Below are positions 44,096 to 53,173 of a DNA stretch of 64,000 bases, piece after piece. Position 1 is the stretch's first letter; each line of letters opens with the position of its first letter. A model generated the notes under the pieces. The model worked only from the letters and a program-made list of their open reading frames with translations, was not told the origin of the DNA and did not search any database. A program made the position numbers and the translations under genes. This DNA comes from Desulfobacterales bacterium (lineage in GTDB: Bacteria > Desulfobacterota > Desulfobacteria > Desulfobacterales > SpSt-501), in assembly GCA_030834695.1 (NCBI GenBank), contig JAUQXK010000127.1, forward strand, positions 1 through 64,000, in the 5' to 3' direction.

Positions 44096-45505
44096 ATGAG
44101 CACGCTCAGCGATATAGACCTGATCCACCACCGGTTCAAAACCGTTGGCTCCGCGCTCATGCGCACAAACCTCAACAACACCCACAGCGGCAACCTGTCC
44201 TGCCGCGGCCCCCGGGGCTCGGATCGTTTTTGGATAACCGCCTCCGGATCACCGTGCGGCAACCTCTCCCCGGAGGACCTCGTTGCGGTACGTTTCAGCG
44301 ATATGCACTATGAGGGATCGATCCGGCCGTCATCCGAAGCCAACACGCACCGCCGCGTATTGGATCTGCCCGGAGTGAACGCCTGCGTCCACTGCCATGC
44401 GATCGCCAGCACCTTGATCGGTTTTGAAACCGCCCAGCAGCCGATCTTCCTGAGCCCACTCGGCTCCCCGGAGCCGGAACCGCGGGAGCACCTCTTCCAG
44501 CCGGTGGATGTTTGGGGAGCGGACCTGATCGGAGCGGTCCCGGTGGGAGTCTTCCAAAACACGGTCGGCTCATCCGAGATGGAGCAACGGATCCCCGCCT
44601 ACCTGCGCCGGGCTCCCGTCGCCATTGTTAAAGGCCATGGGCCGTTTGCCCGCGGACAGAGTCTCGAACAGTGCCTGCATCACCTGAGCGTCCTGGAAAA
44701 CAGTGCAACCGTGGCCATTGCGTTGCGGCGGCGGGGAGTCGATATCCGGGCGCTTCAACAGGCCATCCATTCCGCAGGCGCTCGGGCGATCTTCGCACGG
44801 GAACCCGGCCGGATGGATGGATCGGCCCCGCCGTCGACGCTACACGTCGACGCCCGCATCCGGCGCGAATTCGACGATTGGCTTTCCTACCATTACGACC
44901 TTGGCTTGGGCGCATTCGGCACCGGCTCCATGAGTTGGAAGCTATCTGCCGACGAGATGATCTTCTGCCCCACGTCGGCCGCACCCCGAGGCATTGAAGT
45001 CCCCCTGCAGCGCATTTCGCTTCATCCAACGGGCGCCGACGCCGCGGATGTGCGCATTCACCGGCTCGTTCACACCGGCACGCCGTATAAGGCCTGCATG
45101 ATGACGGCCAGTCCGCTGGCGACCGCTGAAGCGATGGCAATCCTGGCGGCAGCTGAAGGAATAGATGCACTCGTCAAAGCCTCCGGGTCCCGCCTGCGCC
45201 CTGCCGGTGAATACCCGATGGTCGTCCCCATCGACGCCGAGTCCATTCATTATAAAGTCCGGCTGCCGGTCGCGAGCGTCCACGACCTGGCGGTCGGCGC
45301 GGGAGCCGACATCGTTCCCGGCCTGCTTCAAATCGGCAACGGCTGCGGTCTCATTGCGGGCTGCGGGGTCGTCTCCGCCGGCGAAGAGCATCTCGGACAG
45401 GCGGCCTACCGCGCGTCGCTGGCCGAGCGGATCGCGCGCTTCCGCCTGGAGGTGGATCTCAACCATCGCATGCTCGGCACACCGCCGCTGGCCGTATTCG
45501 AATGA
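44096..45505 (+). CDS. Tandem class II aldolase/adducin-domain protein
   Basis: 469 residues from ATG 44096 (ATG 44087 adds three). Residues 1-200 form a class II aldolase domain: NTHSGNLSCR, ITASGSPCG, SSEANTHRRV, the metal histidines in VHCHA and a later KGHGPFA. Residues about 255-450 repeat the pattern in diverged form: GLGAFGTGSMSWKLS, then ADVRIHRLVHTGTPYKACMM. The metal-ligand HxH position has become KACMMTAS, so the second half probably lost zinc catalysis. Class II aldolases and epimerases act on phosphorylated sugars; the substrate is unknown. Its stop overlaps the next gene by 4 bp (ATGA). Confidence 0.75.
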   Translation: MSTLSDIDLIHHRFKTVGSALMRTNLNNTHSGNLSCRGPRGSDRFWITASGSPCGNLSPEDLVAVRFSDMHYEGSIRPSSEANTHRRVLDLPGVNACVHCHAIASTLIGFETAQQPIFLSPLGSPEPEPREHLFQPVDVWGADLIGAVPVGVFQNTVGSSEMEQRIPAYLRRAPVAIVKGHGPFARGQSLEQCLHHLSVLENSATVAIALRRRGVDIRALQQAIHSAGARAIFAREPGRMDGSAPPSTLHVDARIRREFDDWLSYHYDLGLGAFGTGSMSWKLSADEMIFCPTSAAPRGIEVPLQRISLHPTGADAADVRIHRLVHTGTPYKACMMTASPLATAEAMAILAAAEGIDALVKASGSRLRPAGEYPMVVPIDAESIHYKVRLPVASVHDLAVGAGADIVPGLLQIGNGCGLIAGCGVVSAGEEHLGQAAYRASLAERIARFRLEVDLNHRMLGTPPLAVFE

Positions 45506-46272
45506 CGACGATACTGCACTGCAAGCGCTATGGCGCGGGCGAGCCCCTGCTGATTCTGCACGGACTCTTCGGCTGCTGGGACAATTGGCACCCGGTCGCG
45601 AAGGCGCTCTCACAGCGTTTCTGTGTTTATGTTCCGGACCTGCGCAACCACGGGCGTTCCTTTCACAGTCCACAGTTCGATTACGATGCCATGGCCGGCG
45701 ACATCCAAAACCTGATGGACGCGCTCGCGCTCGACCGGGCAATGCTCCTCGGCCATTCGATGGGCGGCAAGGTTGCGCTGCGCGTCACCGCCCTGCTTCC
45801 CGAACGGGTGGCGAGGCTGGCCGTGGTGGATATCACCCACAAGGCCCGGCCCCCGATTTACGGCGAAGCCATCGAGGCCCTCGTGCGCCTCGATCTCAAC
45901 GCCCTCAGTCGCATTAAGGACGCCGAGACGGAACTGCGGCCGTCCGTCCCGGACCCTGCCGTTCGTTTTTTTCTGCTGAAAAACCTGGAGCATCTGCCGG
46001 GCGGTGCTTACCGCTGGAAAGTCAACCTGGACGCCATCCGGCGCAACCTGCCGCTGATCTGCGGAGCGGTGGACATCCGCGCGTTTCCCAAACCTTGCCT
46101 GTTTATCCGCGGCTCGGACTCGAACTACATCGAGCCAAGCGACTGGCCCGAAATCAAGACCTGCTTCCCGCAGGCGCAGTTGGTGACCATCGCCGGCTCC
46201 GGGCATTGGCCGCACGTGGACAACAAGGCCGCCTTCCTGGCCGCTTTAAACGATTTTCTGGCCGCAACCTGA
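45502..46272 (+). CDS. Alpha/beta hydrolase (YbfF-like esterase)
   Basis: 256 residues. The oxyanion region LLILHGLFGCWDNW, PDLRNHGRS and the nucleophile elbow LLGHSMGGKVA give the catalytic Ser. The acid and His lie in the C-terminal third (RGSDSNYI, GSGHWPHVDN). The profile matches the YbfF/BpHL-type short esterases. Translationally coupled to the aldolase gene through a 4-bp overlap, so it may act on the same metabolite, perhaps as a thioesterase or ester hydrolase (inference). Confidence 0.85.
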   Translation: MTTILHCKRYGAGEPLLILHGLFGCWDNWHPVAKALSQRFCVYVPDLRNHGRSFHSPQFDYDAMAGDIQNLMDALALDRAMLLGHSMGGKVALRVTALLPERVARLAVVDITHKARPPIYGEAIEALVRLDLNALSRIKDAETELRPSVPDPAVRFFLLKNLEHLPGGAYRWKVNLDAIRRNLPLICGAVDIRAFPKPCLFIRGSDSNYIEPSDWPEIKTCFPQAQLVTIAGSGHWPHVDNKAAFLAALNDFLAAT

Positions 46273-46503
46273 CTTTGCCGCGGGAGGAGGATCCCCCTGG
46301 CTTCGTCCCATCGGCGGCTACGATGGTTCTCAAGCCCCGCAGTTAAAACGGCGCTCCGTTCGCAAATCCCGCTATAGGCTTTACAGCGATAGGGAATGGT
46401 GCTAAGAAATTTAATTTTCGTATACAAGCCATCTCAGCGGGTTATCCGCTCCGAAGCCCCCTCGCGGCGGCCTGTCCGCAGGCGGTTGCGCAGATCACCT
46501 GGC

Positions 46504-47721
46504 ATGGTCAACAAGGCTGAATTCATGGCCCGCAAAAGCGTTTTGGAAAAACTGGTGGATGTCCAGCCGAAGGCCGAGCTTTGGTGGGACTCCTCGCCGC
46601 TGGTCTTCGCCAGCTGGCGCCGCCGCATGATCGAAAAGTCCGCTGATCCGGCGGAAATGGCGGCCTGGCTGGATCGACTCTACAGCCCATCCAACCTCCC
46701 GACGGACAACCTCTTCCGGGGCGTCACCACCAATCCACGGCTGAGCTTCAACGTCATCAAGGACGAGCCGGCCTACTGGTCGAACTGGATCGATGGCTTC
46801 ATCCGCTCCCGGAAGTGCCGCGACGCCGAGGTGGTGTTCTGGGAGACCTACAAGGAGATTGCCGGCCGCGGAGCCCAACTGCTCCGGCCCCTTTTCGAAG
46901 CCAGCGGCAAGACCCACGGCTTTTTTTCGGCCCAGACCGATCCGCGCCTGCGCCACGACGTTGAAAAGATGGTCGCGCAGGGCCTGGAACTGCATGCGCT
47001 GGCGCCCAACGTAATGATCAAAATCCCGGGAACAGCCGAGGGTTACGAAGCCATCCGACGGTTGACGGCTCGGGGCATTTCCACGAACAACACGGTCTCG
47101 CTGGTCATCTCCCAGTTCGTCGCCTGCATGCAGGTGGTGTCCCAGGGCTTGGCCCAGGCACGGGCCGAGGGGGTGGATCTGACCGGATGGCGTTCGGTCA
47201 TCACCATCATGAGCTCGCGTTTCGGCACCCAGGGCGCCCTGGAGCAGGAAGCGGCCGATATCGGCCTGGAAATGAACGAAAGCGACGTGCGCTGGGCGGA
47301 GATCGCCCTCATCAAGCGCGCTTACGATCTCGTCCGGCGGAACCGGGATTACCCCGGCAAGATCTTGATCAGTTCGATGCGGGTGAGTCCGGTGGTGAAC
47401 GGTACCGCCCGCGTCTGGCATCTTGAGAAGATGGCCGGCGCCGACATCGTCTACACCTTGCCGCCGTCTTTCCTGGAGACGCTGCTGCTCAAAGTCCCCA
47501 ACCTCGAATTCAGCCGCCAATGGGACGCGCCCGTACCGCCGGACGTCCTGTCCCGTCTGCTGCGGATCCCCTATTTTGAACGAGGGTACCGCGAAGACGG
47601 CTACTCCAACGGCGAATTCAATGCCCACCCCGCTCTGGTCGCCACGGCCCGCGAGTTCAGCGCCGCCACCCGCGGCATGGTGGACTTCATCGCCGAACGC
47701 ATTCGTTTTTCGCTTGACTAA
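46504..47721 (+). CDS. Transaldolase-family protein
   Basis: 405 residues from ATG 46504; the frame extends to 46396, but with unlikely composition. Family motifs: GVTTNPRLSF at about 75, the Schiff-base Lys region MIKIPGTAEGYEAI with GISTNNTVSL around 180-205, and ISSMRVSP late in the barrel. It is longer than canonical Tal (about 215-320) and lacks typical active-site spacing, so the sugar substrate is uncertain. It precedes the TPP-dependent dehydrogenase genes by 72 bp and may supply or process their substrate. Confidence 0.75.
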   Translation: MVNKAEFMARKSVLEKLVDVQPKAELWWDSSPLVFASWRRRMIEKSADPAEMAAWLDRLYSPSNLPTDNLFRGVTTNPRLSFNVIKDEPAYWSNWIDGFIRSRKCRDAEVVFWETYKEIAGRGAQLLRPLFEASGKTHGFFSAQTDPRLRHDVEKMVAQGLELHALAPNVMIKIPGTAEGYEAIRRLTARGISTNNTVSLVISQFVACMQVVSQGLAQARAEGVDLTGWRSVITIMSSRFGTQGALEQEAADIGLEMNESDVRWAEIALIKRAYDLVRRNRDYPGKILISSMRVSPVVNGTARVWHLEKMAGADIVYTLPPSFLETLLLKVPNLEFSRQWDAPVPPDVLSRLLRIPYFERGYREDGYSNGEFNAHPALVATAREFSAATRGMVDFIAERIRFSLD

Positions 47722-47793
47722 ACCGTCAACATCGTAAATTGATAATGGTTTGATGGCTCTCCGGCTGGAGATGCGTCAACTGAATTCTGGGAG

Positions 47794-48777
47794 ATGATTA
47801 TGCCAACTCCGCCTGCCAAGGGCGGATCGCCTCGGCCGCCCGAGCCGATCCTGCTCGGCATGTACCGCAGCATCTACGCCACCCGGCAGTTCGAGCTCAA
47901 GTGCATCGAGCTCTACCGGCAGGGACTGATCCGCGGCTACCTGCACCCGTACATCGGCCAGGAGGCTGTCGCCGCCGGGGCCTGCGCGGCTTTGAACCCT
48001 GCGGACTACATCGTCAGCACGCACCGCGGCCATGGCCACTGCATCAGCAAAGGCGCGGACTTGAAGCTGATGATGGCCGAAATCATGGGCAAAGCTACAG
48101 GCTATTGCCGCGGGCACGGCGGCTCGATGCACATCTCAGACAAGCGAGTGAACAACCTGGGCGCCAACGGCATCGTCGGCGCCGGCATCCCCATCGCCAC
48201 CGGTGCCGGCATGGGGATCAAGGTCCGCGGAACCGACCAGGTCGTGGTGGTCTTCTTCAGCGACGGGGCTTCCAACAACGGGGTTTTTGCCGAATCCCTG
48301 AACCTGGCCGGTATCTATGGGCTCCCGGTAGTCTATCTTCTGGAGAACAACCACTACGCCGTCTCCACCCCGATTGAATGCGCCACCGGCTGCTGCGACT
48401 TGGCCGGCCGGGGTCCGGCTTACGGCATCCCCGGCATCTGTGTGGACGGAAATGACGCCCTCGCCGTCTACCGGGAAGCGGCCGCCGCGGTCGCGCGCGC
48501 GCGCCGCGGGCAAGGTCCGACCCTGATCGAAGCCAAGACCTATCGCCACGGCGGCCATCATGTGAACGACCCCGGTCTGTACATGGATCCGGCGGTTCTG
48601 GCGGAATGGAAGGCACGCGATCCGTTGCTCCGGACGCGCCGGGCCATCGACGACGACGCCCGGTCCGCTGAAATCGAAGCGCAGGTGGATGCCGAGTTGG
48701 AGGCCGCGGTCGCGTTCGCCACGAACAGCCCCGAGCCGTCCGTGGACGCCTTCCTCGCGGGCATCGAGGATCGATAA
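47794..48777 (+). CDS. TPP-dependent 2-oxoacid/acetoin dehydrogenase E1 alpha subunit
   Basis: 327 residues. The thiamine-diphosphate motif is SDGASNNGVFAESLNLA with ENNHYAVSTP; substrate-side residues are in STHRGHGH and GHGGSMHI. It decarboxylates a 2-oxoacid or cleaves acetoin and passes the acyl group to E2. Size and gene order (alpha, beta, E2) match acetoin dehydrogenase AcoABC and one type of pyruvate dehydrogenase; sequence alone does not settle which. The ATG is preceded by GGGAG. Confidence 0.88.
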   Translation: MIMPTPPAKGGSPRPPEPILLGMYRSIYATRQFELKCIELYRQGLIRGYLHPYIGQEAVAAGACAALNPADYIVSTHRGHGHCISKGADLKLMMAEIMGKATGYCRGHGGSMHISDKRVNNLGANGIVGAGIPIATGAGMGIKVRGTDQVVVVFFSDGASNNGVFAESLNLAGIYGLPVVYLLENNHYAVSTPIECATGCCDLAGRGPAYGIPGICVDGNDALAVYREAAAAVARARRGQGPTLIEAKTYRHGGHHVNDPGLYMDPAVLAEWKARDPLLRTRRAIDDDARSAEIEAQVDAELEAAVAFATNSPEPSVDAFLAGIEDR

Positions 48778-48789
48778 GGAACCCTTGAA

Positions 48790-49761
48790 ATGATCGAAAT
48801 GATGTACCGTGAAGCCCTGCGGCGGGCCATCGACGAGGAAATGCAGCGGGATCCGTTGGTTTTCCTGATGGGGGAAACGATCGCCGAACGCGGAGGCTCC
48901 TACAAGGTCACCGAAGGCCTGTGGCGGAAGTACGGACCCCAACGGGTCATCGACACGCCGATCGCCGAAGCGTCCTTTACGGGCATGGCGGTCGGCGCGG
49001 CCCTGGTCGGCTGCCGGCCGGTCATCGAAATCCTCTTCATCGACTTTGCCATGCTGGCCATGGACCAGATCGTCAACCAGGCGGCCAAGTACGATTTCAT
49101 CTCCGGCGGCCAGGGCACGGTCCCCATGGTCGTCAGGACCCAGGGGGGCGCCGGCAACGGCCTGGCGGCTCAGCACTCCCAGAGCCTCGAGGCGCTGTTC
49201 TACCACATCCCGGGGCTCAAGGTCGTGATGCCGTCCACCCCTCAGGATGCCTACGGCCTGCTGAAAGCCGCCATCCGCGACGAACACCCGGTGGTGTTCA
49301 TCGAGCACAAGCTGCTCTACATGACCAAGGGGCCGGTGTCGGAGGAGGAGACCGTCATCCCCCTGGGTCGGGCCGACATCAAGCGCTCCGGCACGGATGT
49401 CACCCTGGTGACCTACTCTCACATGACGCTCAAATGCCTGGAGGCCGCAGCCCTGCTGGAATCCGAAGGCATCAGCGTGGAGGTCGTCGATCTGAGAACC
49501 CTCTCGCCCCTGGATAAAGATACCGTCTTGAGCTCGGCCCGCAAAACCGGGCGGGTGATCATCGTGCACGAGGCCGTCAAACGCGGCGGCATCGGCGGAG
49601 ACATCGCGGCCATGCTCATGGAAGAGGCCTACGACGACCTGGACGGACCGGTGCTGCGGATCGCCGGCCGCAATACTCCGATCCCATACAATCTCAACAT
49701 CGAGAAAGCATGCGTTCCTTCGGTGGCGGACATCGTCGAAGGCGTGCTCCGCATGGTGTAA
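48790..49761 (+). CDS. TPP-dependent 2-oxoacid/acetoin dehydrogenase E1 beta subunit
   Basis: 323 residues. The transketolase-pyrimidine domain opens with YREALRRAIDEEMQRDP, the cofactor-contact Glu is in DTPIAEASFTGMAVGAAL, and HSQSLEALFYHIPGLKVVMPST is a family hallmark. The C-terminal transketolase domain contains DLRTLSPLDKDTV. It forms the alpha2beta2 E1 with the preceding gene (12 bp upstream). AAGGAA precedes the ATG. Confidence 0.9.
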   Translation: MIEMMYREALRRAIDEEMQRDPLVFLMGETIAERGGSYKVTEGLWRKYGPQRVIDTPIAEASFTGMAVGAALVGCRPVIEILFIDFAMLAMDQIVNQAAKYDFISGGQGTVPMVVRTQGGAGNGLAAQHSQSLEALFYHIPGLKVVMPSTPQDAYGLLKAAIRDEHPVVFIEHKLLYMTKGPVSEEETVIPLGRADIKRSGTDVTLVTYSHMTLKCLEAAALLESEGISVEVVDLRTLSPLDKDTVLSSARKTGRVIIVHEAVKRGGIGGDIAAMLMEEAYDDLDGPVLRIAGRNTPIPYNLNIEKACVPSVADIVEGVLRMV

Positions 49762-49767
49762 GCGGCG

Positions 49768-50934
49768 ATGGCCACCAACATCATCATGCCCCAGGGAGGG
49801 CAGGACATCACCGAAGGGCTGGTGGTCCGCTGGTTCAAGAAAGAGGGCGAGCCGCTGCAGCGCGGCGAGGTCATCTGCGAGGTGGAGACCGAAAAAGCCG
49901 TTTTCGAAGTGGCGGCACCCGTCGACGGCGTGCTCCTGAAGATTGTGGCGCCGGCCGGCACGAAAGTGCCGGTCTTCGCGGTGATCGGAATCGTGGGCGC
50001 GGCGGGCGAAGAAATCGGCTCCGACCGGCCCGGCTCCGCTTCGGTGCCGCCGGACCAAGCGCCGGACATTGCGGCCATTCGGCGCCGTGCGGCGGATCGA
50101 ACCGGAAGTTCCCGACGAGTGCCGGCCTCTGGGAGGGCCTGCCGGCTGGCTGCTGAAAAGGGGGTGGACTTGAACGATGTCGCCGGAAGCGGGCCCCGGG
50201 GTCGCATCATCGAGAAGGACATCCTGCTCCACGTGGAAAAACGCAAACTCTCGGTCGAGGCGCTGCGCGGTCGAAGCACGCCCCTGTCGTCCATGCGCCG
50301 TGCGATTGCACGTCGGATGGGACAGAGCAAGCAGACCATCCCTCATTTCTACGCCACGGTCTCCGCGGATGTCACCGCAGCGCTGGATCTGCGCGACCGA
50401 CTCCATCGAGAGACCGGCGCCGACATCTCCGTCACCGATCTGATCCTCAAGGCTACGGCCCTGGCGCTGAGAACCTTTCCGGCCATGAACTGTCGGCTTC
50501 AGGCGGACCAGATCGTTTGGCTGGAGGATGTCAATATCGGGATGGCCGTCATGCGGGAAGACGGAGTGATGGTGCCGGTCCTCACACGGATGGACCGGCT
50601 GGGCCTTGAGGATATCGCGCGCCGTTCAGCCGAGGCTGCAGCGCTCGCCCGGGCGGGCAAGCAAACCGGCGTGGAGCCGGCGTGTTTCACGGTGAGCAAC
50701 CTGGGCATGCTCGGGGTGGACAGCTTCACCGCCATCATCAACCCGCCGGAGGCCGGCATTCTGGCCGCCGGCAGGATCGAAAAACGGCCGGTAGTGAAAA
50801 ACGACGACGAGGTTTGCATCCGCAGCATGCTCACCCTGACGCTCTCGGTGGATCATCGGATCGTGGATGGCGCTCTCGCAGCGCGATTTATTGCGCAAAT
50901 CCGGCATCACCTGGAAAACCCCCTCACCCTGTAA
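49768..50934 (+). CDS. Dihydrolipoamide acyltransferase E2 component
   Basis: 388 residues. The lipoyl domain (1-80) has the lipoylated Lys in EVETEKAVFEV. A peripheral subunit-binding domain (about 115-150, AAEKGVDLNDVAGSGPRG) follows. The catalytic core contains the active-site motif DHRIVDGALAA near the C-terminus. It transfers the acyl group from E1 to CoA. No E3 (lipoamide dehydrogenase) or lipoate-attachment gene is nearby, so E3 must be shared with another complex. Starts 6 bp after E1 beta. Confidence 0.9.
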   Translation: MATNIIMPQGGQDITEGLVVRWFKKEGEPLQRGEVICEVETEKAVFEVAAPVDGVLLKIVAPAGTKVPVFAVIGIVGAAGEEIGSDRPGSASVPPDQAPDIAAIRRRAADRTGSSRRVPASGRACRLAAEKGVDLNDVAGSGPRGRIIEKDILLHVEKRKLSVEALRGRSTPLSSMRRAIARRMGQSKQTIPHFYATVSADVTAALDLRDRLHRETGADISVTDLILKATALALRTFPAMNCRLQADQIVWLEDVNIGMAVMREDGVMVPVLTRMDRLGLEDIARRSAEAAALARAGKQTGVEPACFTVSNLGMLGVDSFTAIINPPEAGILAAGRIEKRPVVKNDDEVCIRSMLTLTLSVDHRIVDGALAARFIAQIRHHLENPLTL

Positions 50935-51034
50935 CCGGCCGGCGGCGCTCGGCAACGGGCGGGGCATCCGGAAAAAACGATTTCGGAATCCCCCTATCCT
51001 CATTTTCAAAAAGGGAAAAGATAGGGATCCGAGA

Positions 51035-51499
51035 TTACCGGCCAGCGTTGCGGGTGTTTCGGAACATGGCCGGCACTCCGCAGAGAATCAGAATATCTCC
51101 CAAGGGGCCGATACAGAGAAGGGCCGCCAGGGTAAAGAAGGGAGATATCCGGCGATCGGCAATCGAAAGAGCGAAATCGATTTCAGAATCAATTAAATAA
51201 GCCGGAAGCCCATCCTTTATAAAAACAACGAAAAACAACCCGATCACGGATAGTGCCACCAAACCCCAGGCGGCCCAACGTTTGCGATTCATTATACCAA
51301 TTGCGCAAATTATAAACGGGACCGAAAATAGAAGGTTTTTATAGCCCAGCAATCGAAGGGTCATATCCGGCAGGTTGACCGGCTCATAAGCCAACCACAA
51401 TACAGACTTGAGCGTAGCCATCCAGCCGATCGCCCATAACGCCCAAGGGTAGTCCGTATTTATCCGTTCCGGTGGGAACGGGTTCATTTTCATTTTCAT
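51035..51499 (-). CDS. Uncharacterised four-helix membrane protein
   Basis: 154 residues from the ATG at 51499 (MKMKMNPFPPERI); the open frame reaches 51547 with weaker starts. About four hydrophobic helices are visible (WALWAIGWMATLKSVLW, LLFSVPFIICAIGIM, WGLVALSVIGLFFVVF, FFTLAALLCIGPLGDILIL). No family recognised. It ends 100 bp from the convergent E2 gene and its upstream side is full of repeats. Confidence 0.55.
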   Translation of the reverse strand: MKMKMNPFPPERINTDYPWALWAIGWMATLKSVLWLAYEPVNLPDMTLRLLGYKNLLFSVPFIICAIGIMNRKRWAAWGLVALSVIGLFFVVFIKDGLPAYLIDSEIDFALSIADRRISPFFTLAALLCIGPLGDILILCGVPAMFRNTRNAGR

Positions 51500-51520
51500 A
51501 CCATCACCCGCCATGCATGT

Positions 51521-51614
51521 TATTACTTCGGCAATTAAATATGCCAAGATTTGTCATTCCGGCGAAAGCCGGAATCCAGAGCGGCAATGGATGCCGGATC
51601 AAGTCCGGCATGAC
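51521..51614. repeat. Terminal repeat of the dispersed element followed by a GTCATTCCGG-type palindromic repeat
   Basis: TATTACTTCGGCAA at 51521 matches the element's 14-bp terminus with one change. At 51553-51614 follow two hairpins: CATTCCGGC-GAAA-GCCGGAATC and TGCCGGA-TCAAG-TCCGGCA, framed by GTCAT...ATGAC ends. This second repeat resembles a motif seen widely in proteobacterial genomes and may have inserted into the element. Confidence 0.6.
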
Positions 51615-51732
51615 GGTAATTGCGTATTTCGCTGCCGGTCTAGTAGCTCCCGCAATTCAGCCCAAGCCAATTAAGCGATTTGGACGGAGAAGTCAAATAA
51701 CAGCGCACCGGCTTGCGGCGGGTCATGTTTTG

Positions 51733-51809
51733 TTACTCCGGCAATTGAACCGGTACACTTTCAGCCGAGATCCGACGGGGCGAGTTTTCGGCCGCAGCGC
51801 GCCGCGACC
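51733..51809. repeat. Copy D of the dispersed element (left arm only)
   Basis: TTACTCCGGCAATTGAACCG at the left, then GGGGCGAGTTTTCGGCCGCAG and an end in GCCGCGACC: the same order as the left arm of the palindromic copy at 34159. It stops one base before the stop codon of the following minus-strand gene. Confidence 0.65.
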
Positions 51810-51810
51810 G

Positions 51811-52422
51811 TCAGTGCAGCAGATTGAGGATGGACAGTACGATGAGCAGGCAGGAAATGGAGCCTCCCAGCAGCCCGAAAAAAATAGGATAGCGGAAGAA
51901 GACCGTGTCCAGGCTCTTGACCGGTCGGTTGACCTTCTCGATCAGCACCCGGGTCTCGATCCAGCGATTCATCCGTCGTTCGATTGCGCGCAGCCTGCGC
52001 GGCGCCAGAATCAGGCTGAGACCGGCCGCCAGGCCGAACAGGCAAGCCACCCGGCCGATCCAGCCGATGGTCTGGAACAGGATCTCGCCGAAGACGGTGT
52101 AGCCGCGGATACCGAAAAATATCAGCGTGAACAGGGAAACGTCGAACTTGAACAGGAAAAATAGGAAGGCAAACGTCGAACCGGCCACCAACAGGGCTCC
52201 GACTGCGATCGAGTGGCCGTATACGAAATTCTCAGTCGGGATATCCCTGTCAAGAAACCCGAGTTTGCGATCGATATCCAGACTGCGGTTGAACAGGTTG
52301 CTGACACTCTGAGTGGCCCGAGGTGCGAACAGCAGCATGAGCGAAAGCGTCATCCCTAAAATTCCAAACACCAGCGTCAGGATTTCGATCGTCTGAAGGC
52401 CGATTTCCAAGAGCAGGTTCAT
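51811..52422 (-). CDS. Uncharacterised membrane protein
   Basis: 203 residues. Hydrophobic segments near 8-32, 70-92, 95-112, 118-138 and 175-200 suggest five helices, with a charged cytoplasmic-looking loop between (LRAIERRMNRWIETR). No family recognised. Its start is 4 bp from the stop of the following gene in the transcript (52427), so the two are probably co-transcribed. Confidence 0.65.
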   Translation of the reverse strand: MNLLLEIGLQTIEILTLVFGILGMTLSLMLLFAPRATQSVSNLFNRSLDIDRKLGFLDRDIPTENFVYGHSIAVGALLVAGSTFAFLFFLFKFDVSLFTLIFFGIRGYTVFGEILFQTIGWIGRVACLFGLAAGLSLILAPRRLRAIERRMNRWIETRVLIEKVNRPVKSLDTVFFRYPIFFGLLGGSISCLLIVLSILNLLH

Positions 52423-52426
52423 GTCG

Positions 52427-53173
52427 TTATGGATCCTTCCGGCTCCCAGTCTGTGTCAGGGCTGTCGCCAGCTCCTGGATTTCCGGCGCGGCGATGACCA
52501 CCAGTTTTTTCTTGACCACCCGCGAATAATATTCGCGCTCGGTCTTGGTCAGGTGCTGATTCTTGAGCTTCTTGAAAATCAGCTCCTTCTGTTTTTCGGA
52601 GAACAGCAGCTCCAGTTGCTGGCCCAGGTGAGCCGATCCGACGCGCGGGGTTTGGGTCGGCGGCGGCTTTCGCTCCGCCGGCCTTTCGCCCGCGAACTGC
52701 TTCAAGGCGGACTGCATATCGGCCACCGCAACCCGTGGGCCGCCGGATAACTGAATATAATCTGCGGCCGCCAGAGCCGCATGTCGCATTTTCAGGCTTT
52801 CCGCAATCTGACGCAGATGGTGGGGGGCGGCGATGCCCTCGCGGCGGAAGAGCTCGGCGCTGATGAACAGAAGTTTTTCCAGGTTCTGCCGCTTCGCGTT
52901 GGATTCCCAATAGCGTCCCAGGAGATTCGTGCTGTCCACCTCGATTCCGCGGCGTCCGCAGATGGCAAGCACAGCCGGAAAACGGGATACCAGAGCGGGA
53001 TCCTGCGCACCGGCCAAGGCATCCAGAATGATCATGATCTGAGGCGGAGACACCTTCCGCTGCCCGGAAAGCTTCAGGATGGAGTTTAACAGGTGCAGCG
53101 CATCCCGGGATGAATTCTCAGGGACGGCCGCCGCGCCGGATTCGTCTTTATTCACGCCGAATGCCTCTATCAT
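52427..53173 (-). CDS. Uncharacterised soluble protein with a KQKELIFKKL...TKTEREYYSRVVKKKL tail
   Basis: 248 residues, helical throughout, no signal peptide. The middle (about 85-140) is rich in Ala/Leu helices. Residues about 190-235 (FSEKQKELIFKKLKN, then LTKTEREYYSRVVKKKL) resemble a helical module I have seen at the end of several DNA-associated regulators, but I cannot name the family. First gene of a two-gene unit with the membrane protein at 51811. Confidence 0.6.
   Translation of the reverse strand: MIEAFGVNKDESGAAAVPENSSRDALHLLNSILKLSGQRKVSPPQIMIILDALAGAQDPALVSRFPAVLAICGRRGIEVDSTNLLGRYWESNAKRQNLEKLLFISAELFRREGIAAPHHLRQIAESLKMRHAALAAADYIQLSGGPRVAVADMQSALKQFAGERPAERKPPPTQTPRVGSAHLGQQLELLFSEKQKELIFKKLKNQHLTKTEREYYSRVVKKKLVVIAAPEIQELATALTQTGSRKDP

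Noticed and set aside
50940-51030. Terminator after the E2 gene (CCCTATC/GATAGGG inverted repeat)
   Set aside because: The stem is short, the loop A-rich and no U-run follows on either strand within a usable distance.
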